17,927 nt of DNA, from positions 1 through 17,927 of the forward strand of contig WTAX01000236.1 in NCBI GenBank assembly GCA_013139395.1, written 5' to 3'. The notes under the pieces are model-generated. The model was not told where the DNA came from, searched no databases, and saw nothing but the letters and a program-made list of their open reading frames with translations. Shown here one piece after another: positions 7,663-16,703 of the stretch (its first letter is position 1; the number at the start of each line of letters is the position of its first letter). The DNA comes from Gammaproteobacteria bacterium. GTDB lineage: Bacteria; Pseudomonadota; Gammaproteobacteria; GRL18. The translations under genes were made by a program, and so were the position numbers.

Positions 7663-8529
7663 ATGGCTGCACTAAACGGTTCACTCTCGTGTTTTGAAAA
7701 AATGGATGATGTTCTATTTGATACCTGGACATCTTTGCTTGAAGAAAGAACAGGCATGCATTTACCAAAGGAACGACGTTCATTTCTTGAGACTAGTTTA
7801 GCTTTGAGGATGAAAGAAATAGGCTCGCAGGATTTTGCAAGTTATTACCAACACTTGCAATCAGAAAAAAATGGGGGACATGAATGGCTCACTCTTGTTG
7901 ACCGATTAACCGTTCATGAAACACGTTTTTTTCGTCATCAACCATCTCTGGATTTGCTGGAATCAGTAATATTACCCAAGCTGTTTGACTCCAGGCCAAA
8001 CAGAAAACAACTGCAGGTCTGGAGTGCAGGTTGTTCAACAGGGGAAGAAGTTTACACTTTATGTATAGTGATAAACCAATTTTTAAAAGATTTATCTTAT
8101 AATGATTGTTATCTGGCTGTTACCGGGATGGATATTAGTATGCCTGCTCTGGTTATAGCAAGAAAAGCAATTTATGAGCAGAATAAAATACGTCATGTGC
8201 CAGAACAATATCGCAAAGATTATTTCATTGAGCAGGGTGATATGCGCTTTCAAGTGATCGATGCCTTAAGAAAACGAGTTTGTTTTGTGCCATTTAATAT
8301 CGTCGATATGAAAAAAACATTGTTAGAATCTATGGACATTATTTTTTGTCAAAATGTATTAATCTATTTTAATCGAGATAGACGTAAAAAAATTATCCAT
8401 CATTTGGTAGAACGCTTAAAACCAGGTGGCTTTTTAGTACTGGGAGCGGGGGAGTCATTAAATACTCCTCATCCTGAATTAGAAAAACTTGATTTTCCAA
8501 ATTCATTGGCTTTTCTAAGGAAAAAGTAA
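7663..8529 (+). CDS. pilK: CheR-type chemoreceptor methyltransferase PilK
   Basis: 288 residues, the usual CheR length. It would transfer methyl from S-adenosylmethionine to glutamates of PilJ. An N-terminal helical domain (about 15-75) includes EERTGMHLPKERRSFLETSL. HETRFFRH at 85-92 corresponds to the NETxFFR motif. The SAM loop is WSAGCSTGEE (120-129). CQNVLIYFN ends at N237, the CheR motif IV. The end is the usual LKPGGFLVLGAGESL. The inserted beta-subdomain that binds receptor tails is not obvious, consistent with the missing pentapeptide on PilJ. Start: ATG at 7663 with AGAGGA about 14 bases upstream; a second ATG thirteen codons later cannot be excluded. Pil-Chp position makes pilK the right name. 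Confidence 0.92.
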   Translation: MAALNGSLSCFEKMDDVLFDTWTSLLEERTGMHLPKERRSFLETSLALRMKEIGSQDFASYYQHLQSEKNGGHEWLTLVDRLTVHETRFFRHQPSLDLLESVILPKLFDSRPNRKQLQVWSAGCSTGEEVYTLCIVINQFLKDLSYNDCYLAVTGMDISMPALVIARKAIYEQNKIRHVPEQYRKDYFIEQGDMRFQVIDALRKRVCFVPFNIVDMKKTLLESMDIIFCQNVLIYFNRDRRKKIIHHLVERLKPGGFLVLGAGESLNTPHPELEKLDFPNSLAFLRKK

Positions 8530-8568
8530 TTGAGTTTGTGGGCTAAGTCATATATCGCTTTATAAACC

Positions 8569-8730
8569 AGGAGCCTGTCCGAGAATAGAAGCCGTAGCGA
8601 GGGAAAGTCATTTTGAGTCAGATTTTTCTATCATTTGAAGCCAATAGTTACGCTATTAAATGAAAATGATAGGAAAATATGGCCAAAATGGATTTTCCGC
8701 AGTAGGTTATCTATTCTCGGACAAGCTCCT
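8569..8730. repeat. 162-bp near-full-length palindromic element between pilK and chpA
   Basis: The ends 8569-8588 (AGGAGCCTGTCCGAGAATAG) and 8711-8730 are reverse complements with one mismatch. Pairing continues imperfectly inwards: 8623-8636 pairs with 8664-8677 (13/14). The apex holds a small hairpin AATAG/CTATT at 8643-8657. There is no ORF inside. GCTTTAT occurs on both sides, at 8557-8563 and 8735-8741, which could be a degenerate target duplication but does not abut the arms. It differs in sequence from the element at 1325-1507. It lies inside the Pil-Chp transcription unit, so it would form a very long RNA hairpin unless chpA has its own promoter. Confidence 0.85.
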
Positions 8731-8820
8731 AGAGGCTTTATTTAATCGATGACTTTGGAAAATAAAAAAAGATGGTATCAGGCTAATTGATACATCAGAG
8801 AATAAGACTGTGGAGCAGAA

Positions 8821-11800
8821 ATGGCGAGCAATTTTGAACATGGCGGCCTGAAATGGGTTATTGATGAAATTCATGAGACTCTAAAACAGGCACGTGTACA
8901 TTTTGAATCCTTTGTTGAGGATGATGAGGATAGTGCTCAATTACAATTTTGCACCACCTATCTACATCAAGTTTCCGGCAGTTTAGGTATGCTGGAACTT
9001 GGTGGTGCATCTTTGCTTAGCGAAGAAATGGAGTTACTTTCACAGGCAATTTATGATGATAAAATTGCCCGCCGTGAAGACAGCTTTGAAGTGCTGATGA
9101 GGGCGTTAATTCAACTGCCTGACTACCTCGAACGTTTACAACGCGGTGCTCGTGATTTACCTATGGTTCTGCTTCCTTTGTTAAATGATTTGAGAGCCTC
9201 CAGGGGTGAAAAGTTATTAACTGAAGGCGCTGTTTTTTCTGCTGATCTAAGCCTCGAAAATATTCTTCCAGAGCCTGATAACGGTATTGATCCGAGTGAA
9301 TTAGCAAGGAAAATTCGTCACCATTATCATCTTGGTTTGTTGGGTTGGTATCGTGATAGTGACAATGCTCCGAGCGTTCATAAAATAAAAAAAGTCATTG
9401 TAAAATTAAAAGAAAGTGTTAAAACCCCCTCCTTCTATCAATTATTCAGCTTAATGGAAGCTTTTATTGATGGCCTAATAATTAAAGGCATCAGTTCCAG
9501 TGCTTCTACCAAACTCCTGTTAGGGCAAGCCGATCGCTATATCAAACAGTTAATTGACACGGGTGAATCAACTGATTTTTATAGCAAAAATAATGAAGCT
9601 GAATTGCAGAGCCTTAAGAAAAATTTATTATTTTATATAGCACATAGTAAGACTTCCAATGATTTCATTGAGTCGATAAGAAAAGCCTATAATCTAGCCG
9701 ATATTATTCCTGATGAAGATGAATTAGACGATGCCAGGGCTAGTATGGGAGGTGCTAATGCAGACTTAATGGAGACAGTGACGGGTGTTATTTTAACGGA
9801 TTTGAGTAGTGTTAAAGAACAGTTAGATATTTTTGTTCGTCATGTTAATGATGCTGAAGGCTCCTCACTAGCTGAAGGTTCAGAACATAGAGAAAATTTG
9901 CAGCATATTATTGTCGCAATGACGCAAATTTCAGATACGCTCGCCATGTTGGGACAAAGTGGTTCACGGAATGTCCTGCAAGAAAAAATAGACTTGCTTA
10001 AATCTATGCTTGATGCTGAGCAAGAACCTGATCGTGCAGCCTTGATGGAAATTGCCAGTGCTTTATTATTCGTTGAGTCCGCTGTTACAGAAATGGGACA
10101 AGGCGGTTTGTTTAGCCATTCTGATGAAGATGAAATAATTGATCTGTCAAATATAGAAATGACAGAGCAAGAAAAAAATGAATTAGTTAAAGCGGCTATA
10201 GACGAGGCAAAAGATGAGCTCTTAAGAGTAAAAGAAGCAATAGTGACTCTTATTGATACTTTTTCTAATGGCGTTCAAACTTCAGAACAATATGAAGGAA
10301 ATATTAGTTCAATTGCTGATAGTATGTCGTCAATTGCTGGTGTTCTGGAGATCCTTGATAAGGAACAAGGTAGTCAAATAGTTAAAGACTGCAGTGCCTT
10401 TGTGGTCAACAAAATGATTGTTAATGATGTTCTGGCATCAGAAAATGAACAGTATTATCTTGCTGATACCATTACTGCACTGGAATATTATCTTGATGCC
10501 GTTGCTGAAAATCAACAGGATTTATCTATTATAGAAAGTGTCGCACAATCAGGTGTTAATCAACTCTTAGGACGAGAAAGTGAAGAGTCTGAATTTGAGT
10601 CAGAACTCAGCAAAGCATTAGCTGTCTGGATGAGTGATGTTGCTTCTTTTGATGCAAGAGAAGACTTACTCAAGGTGGTATTTTCAGCAGCTGAGCAAGT
10701 CAAATTACTGCAACATGAACATGCAGAAGAAATTACCCAGCAAATGGAATCAATGATTAATCTGGTGGGAGATAATCAGGATTCTTTAAGTGATGATATT
10801 TCCAGTACATTACGCTGGGCAGTAAAGACGCTCAATCGAATTATTAAAAAAGCGACTGAGCTTAAAGAAATCAGGTCCGACTCTAAACAAGAGTTGAGTG
10901 AAAAAAAAAATACTGAACAAAAAGAATTACTAGAAAGTTCAAACCTTTCATTTACAGATCATAAGCAGGACAGTTCACAGGATGATATGCATCCTGTTGA
11001 AGATGATGCTGCAGATGAACAGCCTTTAGAACAATGTCGACAAGCTGAAGTTTTAGAAAATGAAGAAGATGCTTTAAGCTCTGAGCATAGTGTTGAGTCA
11101 ACTGCTGTCATTAATGTTCCTGAGACTGATAGCTCTAATCTTAATGCCCCCGCAATAGATTATCCTGATATAAAAAAATTAGAAACTTCAGATGATCTTG
11201 ATCCTGAAATAATGGAAATCTTTATCGAAGAAGCTCAAGAAGAATTAGAAAAAATATCCAATTTATATCTTCAATGGAAAGCAGCACCAGATAATATGAA
11301 TATATTAACTGAGATGCGTCGTTCATATCATACGCTCAAGGGCAGTGGACGTTTGGTTGGTGCCTATGAAATGGGGGAGTTTTCCTGGGCCTTTGAGAAT
11401 ATGCTCAATCAAATAATTGATAAAACAATTATTCCTCAAGAGATCCATTTTGCACTTGTTGAATCGGGCATTGAAATATTACCGGAAATTGCTAACGCTT
11501 TTGAAGAGCAAAGACTTTCAAACGTTGACTCATCACGAATTACAGCCTATGCCCACCTCCTAAGTAAAGGTGAAGTTTTTGATATTAAGCTGTTAACTGA
11601 GCCGGCAGCTGCTGAAGTTGCAGCTAATGAGGTAATACTGCAGCCACTTGATATTATTGATGTTAATGCTGAGCTTGAAAACGATGTCGATCTAAAGTTT
11701 GAAATTGACAGTGCTCAGGAGAGTAGTGATGCAGTAGAAGATGAGGGAATTGACCTTGTTTTATTAGAAATATTTTCTAATGAAGCATTAGGTCATATTA

Positions 11801-14800
11801 AAAATATTGAGCAATGTATTGAACAATGTCATCAAAAAAATGATATTTGTACAGCCAATGAACTTTTGATAAGAAGTCTGCATACTTTGCGCGGTAGTGC
11901 ACATATGGCAGAGATCCATGCTATTGGTAATATCAGTGAGCTAATGGAAAAAATAGTAAAAAATATCACTGAAAAAGGACAAAATCTGGATCCTGAGCTT
12001 GTTCAATTATTGGAAGAAATTTGCCAATTTAGTACAGCTGTTTTGAAACAGCTTGAAGAATCACCCACGTTACCGGAAGAAAATCAGGCATTACAAAATA
12101 AGATATCAGCCAAATATGAACAGGTTTTATTGTTAGAAAATCTTCTGGATCCAAGTGAAGTCAGAGAAGAAGTCAGTATTACACAAGAGCGCCTCGATTC
12201 TGAGCAAGAAATAGAGGATATAGACTTAAATGGATTGGTTGAAGATACAGTTGAAATAACCAGTGATGAAATTGCTAGTGCTGCTGAAACACCTGAAATA
12301 GTTGCTGATGAATATGATGATGAGTTATTGCAAATTTTCGTTGAAGAAGGTGAAGATTTACTTGCATCCAGTGAGCAGACATTATATCAGTTGAAAGAAG
12401 ATAGCTCTGATAAGCTGGCATTAAATCGTTTGTTAAGAGATATGCATACACTTAAGGGTGGAGCAAGAATGGCTGGTGTGTCAGCTATAGGTGATTTATC
12501 TCATAGTTTTGAAAGTAAGCTGGAGCAGTTTACACAAGATAATACATTGTTTTCTGCAAATAATATTGACCTGCTTCTAAAAGTTCAGGATGTTCTTTCT
12601 ACCATGATAGAGAACTTGAAAAATGGTCAAATTGTAGACAATAATCCTGAAATTATTGCTCAGATTGATAGTATTCAGGGTGTTGAACAGGGTGAACTTG
12701 AGACAGACTCCAGTACTCCAGGTATTACAAGACCGGAAACTGTAACTGATATTGTTGAAAAAGTAACGGCAGCAAAACAAGATGAACAAGCATCAAGTAA
12801 TCAGAGTTCACCTGAACTACAGGAGCACAATCCAGAAGAGAAAGAAAGTAAACAAGATAACGATATCTATGATGATGAATTATTAGAAATATTTTTGGAA
12901 GAAGCTCATGAACTGATGGATTCCAGTGAAATTGCACTTTCTAAATTAAAAAATAAACCAGGTGACGCTGAACAATTAAAGCAGCTGCTGAGAGATTTAC
13001 ATACCATTAAGGGTGGTGCACGCATGGCGGGTATTACACAAGTTGGTGATCTTGCTCATAGTCTGGAAACACAATTAGAACAAATTACTAATCAGGCTCA
13101 GACTCCTAGTGCTCAGTTTTTTGAACTTTTATATCAAGCACATGATACTCTTAATGAGATGTTTGATGATTTAAAAGCAGGAAAAAGCGTCAGATCTGCA
13201 GAAGAACTTATCGCAAAAGCTAAAGTATTTAAGCAAAGCGATAAAGATGATACCCGCATAGTAGAAAGTGATAAGAAAAGAAATAAGAAAAGTGACAAGA
13301 AGAGTAATGACGACGAATTGACTCAGGGCAGCCCTGAAATTCATGAGGTCATATCTGATGAGCTAATATCAGAGCAGGATTTGAAAGAACAGGATTTGAT
13401 AGAACAAGGTCCGTCAGAAACTAATATAGCAGGAAGTGATGACCATGAAATCCTTGCTCCAGAAAATTTTGCAGCAGAAAAACAAACGACAACTAAAGTA
13501 AAAACACGGGTTAATACTGAACGAGTCAGAGTGAGTGCAGATGTACTGGATGAGCTGGTTAATTATGCGGGTGAAGTGAGTATTTATCGAGCCCGTCTTG
13601 ATCAGGGAAGCAATGAATTTCAGCTATCTCTTGATGAAATGAATACAACTATTATTCGTATGAGAGAACAATTGCGTCGTTTTGAAATGGAAACAGAGGC
13701 GCAAATTCAATCCCGTAAAGATCAGGCTGAGTCGCTGGGTTATGAGCGATACGAAGAATTTGATCCTCTCGAATTTGACCGTTTTTCCAATATGCAGCAA
13801 ATCACCCGGGCAATGGCAGAAAGTGTTGCCGATTTGGATAGTATTGAAAATACCATGAATAACCTCAATAGTGAGTCAGAAACACTCTTAGTACAGCAAG
13901 GGCGTGTTAATACTGATTTACAAGAAGGCTTGATGCGAACTCGAATGGTTCCGGTTAAGAGTCAATTGACCCGCTTGCGACGAATTATCAGACAAACATC
14001 CAATGAATTGCATAAAGACGTCAATTTTGAACTACATGGCGGTGATCAGGAAATTGACCGTCGTGTGTTGGAAAAAATGATGGCACCTTTAGAGCATATG
14101 TTGAGAAATGCTATTGCTCATGGTATTGAAACTCCAGAAGAAAGAAAAAAAGTGGGGAAGAAACCCACTGGTCATATAAAGCTTATTATCGGTCGTGATG
14201 GATCTGAAATTGAGATCAAAGTGGTTGATGATGGTGCTGGTGTCAATATAAATGCAGTCAGAGATAAAGCAATTGAACATGGTTTAATGATTAAAGATGC
14301 CAGCCTTAGTGATAAGGATATCATTCAGTTTATTCTTGAGTCTGGTTTCACCACTGCGACAGAAGTGAGTCAAATTTCCGGGCGTGGTGTAGGAATGGAT
14401 GTTGTTAATACCGAAATTAAACAATTGAATGGTACTCTTGAAATCGATTCAGAACCGGGCAAAAGCTCAGTCTTTAAAGTGCTTATGCCATTGACCATGT
14501 CAGTTAGTCGTGCTCTTATGGTTGAAGTAGGAGATGAAGTTTTTGCAATACCACTGGTCGGTATTGAAAATATTATTAGAGAATCAAGAGGTGTCCTGGA
14601 AAAATTAACCTCAAGTAATGATACCTTTTATCAGTGGCATGATGAGCACTATCAATTTATGCATCTTGGTACCGTATTAGGCGTTAATAGCCCGACTTTA
14701 CCGAGTGAAAAAAGTAAGTCACCCATATTATTAGCTCGCTCAGGAGAGCATCGAGTGGCTATTTTTGTTGATGGCCTTATGGGGAGTAGAGAAATTGTTG

Positions 14801-15336
14801 TTAAGTCAGTAGGTCCTCAATTGAGTACAGTGAAAGGCGTTACTGGCGCGACAATTTTGGGTGACGGTAAGATCGCATTGATTTTAGATCTGGGAGTACT
14901 CGCACGTGAGGGAGCAGCACTTAAAGCAAGTTCAGACAATGATATTGAGGTTAAGGCGACAGAAGAAGCAATCCCAACCGTTATGGTTGTTGATGACTCC
15001 ATTACGGTACGTAAAGTAACACAGCGCTTATTAAAACGTTACAATTACAATGTGATTACTGCTAAAGATGGTGTTGATGCCATTGCACAATTACATGAAA
15101 CCATTCCAGATGTCATGCTGCTGGATGTTGAAATGCCGCGCATGGACGGTTATGAATTAGCAACCCATATGCGCGATGATGAGAAATTCAAAAATATTCC
15201 AATTATTATGATTACTTCTCGAACAGGGGATAAACATAGAGACAGGGCAATGAAGATAGGTGTCAATGAATATATGGGTAAACCATATCAAGAGCATGAT
15301 TTGATCACTACTATCAGAAAAATGACTGAAAGTTAA
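8821..15336 (+). CDS. chpA: Hybrid chemotaxis histidine kinase ChpA with serial Hpt domains
   Basis: 2171 residues; the central kinase. Seen in order: an N-terminal FimL-like region with Hpt-like motifs carrying H49 (LHQVSGSLGML), T368 (MTQISDTLAML) and S503 (MSSIAGVLEIL); four canonical Hpt domains with H837 (YHTLKGSGRLVG), H1021 (LHTLRGSAHMAE), H1209 (MHTLKGGARMAG) and H1394 (LHTIKGGARMAG); a charged Lys/Ser/Asp linker (about 1470-1530); a CheA dimerisation domain from about 1565; an ATPase with N-box N1763/H1767, DDGAG 1803-1807 and GRGVGMD 1854-1860; a CheW domain (about 1895-2035); and a receiver with D2058/D2059, D2102, T2132 and K2154. All catalytic motifs are intact. The P. aeruginosa protein is larger (~2470 residues, six Hpt plus one Thr and one Ser version), so one Hpt fewer is visible here. 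GGAG precedes the ATG by about seven bases. It follows pilK after a 291-bp gap filled by a palindrome. Confidence 0.97.
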   Translation: MASNFEHGGLKWVIDEIHETLKQARVHFESFVEDDEDSAQLQFCTTYLHQVSGSLGMLELGGASLLSEEMELLSQAIYDDKIARREDSFEVLMRALIQLPDYLERLQRGARDLPMVLLPLLNDLRASRGEKLLTEGAVFSADLSLENILPEPDNGIDPSELARKIRHHYHLGLLGWYRDSDNAPSVHKIKKVIVKLKESVKTPSFYQLFSLMEAFIDGLIIKGISSSASTKLLLGQADRYIKQLIDTGESTDFYSKNNEAELQSLKKNLLFYIAHSKTSNDFIESIRKAYNLADIIPDEDELDDARASMGGANADLMETVTGVILTDLSSVKEQLDIFVRHVNDAEGSSLAEGSEHRENLQHIIVAMTQISDTLAMLGQSGSRNVLQEKIDLLKSMLDAEQEPDRAALMEIASALLFVESAVTEMGQGGLFSHSDEDEIIDLSNIEMTEQEKNELVKAAIDEAKDELLRVKEAIVTLIDTFSNGVQTSEQYEGNISSIADSMSSIAGVLEILDKEQGSQIVKDCSAFVVNKMIVNDVLASENEQYYLADTITALEYYLDAVAENQQDLSIIESVAQSGVNQLLGRESEESEFESELSKALAVWMSDVASFDAREDLLKVVFSAAEQVKLLQHEHAEEITQQMESMINLVGDNQDSLSDDISSTLRWAVKTLNRIIKKATELKEIRSDSKQELSEKKNTEQKELLESSNLSFTDHKQDSSQDDMHPVEDDAADEQPLEQCRQAEVLENEEDALSSEHSVESTAVINVPETDSSNLNAPAIDYPDIKKLETSDDLDPEIMEIFIEEAQEELEKISNLYLQWKAAPDNMNILTEMRRSYHTLKGSGRLVGAYEMGEFSWAFENMLNQIIDKTIIPQEIHFALVESGIEILPEIANAFEEQRLSNVDSSRITAYAHLLSKGEVFDIKLLTEPAAAEVAANEVILQPLDIIDVNAELENDVDLKFEIDSAQESSDAVEDEGIDLVLLEIFSNEALGHIKNIEQCIEQCHQKNDICTANELLIRSLHTLRGSAHMAEIHAIGNISELMEKIVKNITEKGQNLDPELVQLLEEICQFSTAVLKQLEESPTLPEENQALQNKISAKYEQVLLLENLLDPSEVREEVSITQERLDSEQEIEDIDLNGLVEDTVEITSDEIASAAETPEIVADEYDDELLQIFVEEGEDLLASSEQTLYQLKEDSSDKLALNRLLRDMHTLKGGARMAGVSAIGDLSHSFESKLEQFTQDNTLFSANNIDLLLKVQDVLSTMIENLKNGQIVDNNPEIIAQIDSIQGVEQGELETDSSTPGITRPETVTDIVEKVTAAKQDEQASSNQSSPELQEHNPEEKESKQDNDIYDDELLEIFLEEAHELMDSSEIALSKLKNKPGDAEQLKQLLRDLHTIKGGARMAGITQVGDLAHSLETQLEQITNQAQTPSAQFFELLYQAHDTLNEMFDDLKAGKSVRSAEELIAKAKVFKQSDKDDTRIVESDKKRNKKSDKKSNDDELTQGSPEIHEVISDELISEQDLKEQDLIEQGPSETNIAGSDDHEILAPENFAAEKQTTTKVKTRVNTERVRVSADVLDELVNYAGEVSIYRARLDQGSNEFQLSLDEMNTTIIRMREQLRRFEMETEAQIQSRKDQAESLGYERYEEFDPLEFDRFSNMQQITRAMAESVADLDSIENTMNNLNSESETLLVQQGRVNTDLQEGLMRTRMVPVKSQLTRLRRIIRQTSNELHKDVNFELHGGDQEIDRRVLEKMMAPLEHMLRNAIAHGIETPEERKKVGKKPTGHIKLIIGRDGSEIEIKVVDDGAGVNINAVRDKAIEHGLMIKDASLSDKDIIQFILESGFTTATEVSQISGRGVGMDVVNTEIKQLNGTLEIDSEPGKSSVFKVLMPLTMSVSRALMVEVGDEVFAIPLVGIENIIRESRGVLEKLTSSNDTFYQWHDEHYQFMHLGTVLGVNSPTLPSEKSKSPILLARSGEHRVAIFVDGLMGSREIVVKSVGPQLSTVKGVTGATILGDGKIALILDLGVLAREGAALKASSDNDIEVKATEEAIPTVMVVDDSITVRKVTQRLLKRYNYNVITAKDGVDAIAQLHETIPDVMLLDVEMPRMDGYELATHMRDDEKFKNIPIIMITSRTGDKHRDRAMKIGVNEYMGKPYQEHDLITTIRKMTES

Positions 15337-15370
15337 TCCAACTTTTATTATAAAATTAAATATGAATTAG

Positions 15371-16504
15371 ATGCCCAATCTTATGGATACTAATCTTGTT
15401 ATCGCATCTGGATCTGAAAAGGTTCAGGATTTTTTGCGTGAAATGTTTATAAAGCGTGGTGCCAACGTGGTTCTTTGCGGTTTTATGAATTTAGATTTTG
15501 TGCATCAGCTCGAACGTAATGTCATTGCAGACGTTATTCTAATTGATATGGATGATGCTTATGAAGAGGACGAAGCTGCACTTGATTACCTGCTTGATAA
15601 AGTTGATTTACCCATTTTGTTTCATGAAAATACATTTAATGAAATAAATGATTTAACAAATGAGTGTGGCTTTTCACTTCAGGAAATTGAAAAATTAGCG
15701 ATTAAACTGGCTGAATTATCCAGCAGTAAAAAAAATAATACTCTTGTCGAAACGAAATCTGATACCAGTATACCTGCTGGCGGAGAGTCTGTTAATCGTG
15801 TGCTGGAACATGATAGCAAGGAATGTCTTGCCAACAAGAAAACGATAGAACGTGCTGCCGCAAATCTTGAGGAACTATTTATAAGCTCAGATTGTGATGT
15901 TAAAGATGTACCAGAAGAAGCGATAAATGTATGGGTGTTAGGTGCATCAATAGGTGGTCCGGAGGCAGTCAAACGCTTTTTGGCAAGAATACCTGCAGAA
16001 TTACCGGTTAGTTTTGTGCTGGCGCAACATTTAGGTGATGGCTTTATTTCATTGCTTGCCAATCAGTTAAATTCTATTAGTCAATTTAAGGTCAAGGAAG
16101 GGGTCGCGGGTGATATTTTAAGGCATGGTGAAGTAGTTATAGTGCCTGTTAATGATCACATGGTATTGGACTCAAAAGGAAAGATTAAATTTATCGAAGA
16201 AGACTGGGCTGGTTATTATAAGCCTTCAATTGATTCTGTTATTGATGATGTAACCGCTTATTATCAAAAACAATCAGGTGTTATTATCTTTAGTGGTATG
16301 GGAGCCGATGGTGTTTTGGCCTGTCAGAAGTTTTCAGAAGAATATGAAGGAAAGGTCTGGGCACAAAGTTCTGATACCTGCGTGATCAGCAGTATGCCAG
16401 ATTCTGTGCGCAAGGCTGACCTGGTCAGTTATTCAGGCTCTCCTGAAGCTTTAGCACTAAAAATAGCAGTACAGTATATGGGCAAAGATTCCTATATTGT
16501 ATAA
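15371..16504 (+). CDS. chpB: CheB-type methylesterase ChpB with degenerate receiver domain
   Basis: 377 residues. The C-terminal half is a CheB catalytic domain that would remove methyl groups from PilJ: S193 in LGASIGGPEA, H220 in AQHLGDGF and D313 in FSGMGADGV form the Ser-His-Asp triad. The N-terminal ~110 residues look like a receiver fold that has lost its chemistry: the first strand (LVIASGSEK) has no acidic pair, D59 (VILIDMDDA) remains, the Ser/Thr position is in LPILFHEN, and the Lys-Pro is not found. Activation by phosphorylation is therefore doubtful (inference). A charged linker (about 115-180) joins the halves. It follows chpA by 34 bp; the ribosome site is weak, and an ATG four codons later (15383) is an alternative start. 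Confidence 0.93.
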   Translation: MPNLMDTNLVIASGSEKVQDFLREMFIKRGANVVLCGFMNLDFVHQLERNVIADVILIDMDDAYEEDEAALDYLLDKVDLPILFHENTFNEINDLTNECGFSLQEIEKLAIKLAELSSSKKNNTLVETKSDTSIPAGGESVNRVLEHDSKECLANKKTIERAAANLEELFISSDCDVKDVPEEAINVWVLGASIGGPEAVKRFLARIPAELPVSFVLAQHLGDGFISLLANQLNSISQFKVKEGVAGDILRHGEVVIVPVNDHMVLDSKGKIKFIEEDWAGYYKPSIDSVIDDVTAYYQKQSGVIIFSGMGADGVLACQKFSEEYEGKVWAQSSDTCVISSMPDSVRKADLVSYSGSPEALALKIAVQYMGKDSYIV

Positions 16505-16703
16505 ACTCAGCATACTAAATAAGTGTTCCAGGATAGTGAGCATTATTCATTTAATATTCACATCAGAACCTGTCATTCATTATTGGGCTCATATTGACAT
16601 AAAATTACCCAATAATAAATGACAGGTTCTGATGTTCCGTGTATACCATTTAGGAACAGTTATTTCGCTATATTTTCAAAAATAGATAAAAAGTAGATTA
16701 ATA
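16505..16703 (+). other. 199-bp chpB-chpC spacer with palindromes
   Basis: No gene is seen. It holds the 74-bp palindrome at 16561-16634 and directly after it a small hairpin, TGTTCC at 16633-16638 with GGAACA at 16653-16658. A TATATT at 16669-16674 could serve as a weak -10 for chpC, but no -35 is convincing and no strong Shine-Dalgarno precedes chpC. Confidence 0.5.
16561..16634. repeat. 74-bp inverted repeat between chpB and chpC
   Basis: Arms 16561-16587 and 16608-16634 are reverse complements at 26 of 27 positions (left arm begins CATCAGAACCTGTCATTCAT). A 20-base loop separates them. There is no T-run after the stem, so it is not a standard intrinsic terminator, though it could stall or stabilise RNA. 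The sequence is unrelated to the two longer palindromes in the window. It is probably a small mobile or REP-like palindrome. Confidence 0.85.

Noticed and set aside
15362..15370. Two-codon ATG-AAT-TAG abutting the chpB start as a regulatory mini-ORF
   Set aside because: Too short to distinguish from chance in AT-rich DNA.
15679..16062. 127-codon frame on the minus strand opposite chpB
   Set aside because: Fully inside the well supported chpB gene; no domain or ribosome site recognised; the composition is that of an antisense shadow.
16561..16634. Intrinsic terminator after chpB
   Set aside because: The stem is long but AT-rich and lacks a following T-run on either strand; a palindromic repeat explains it better.
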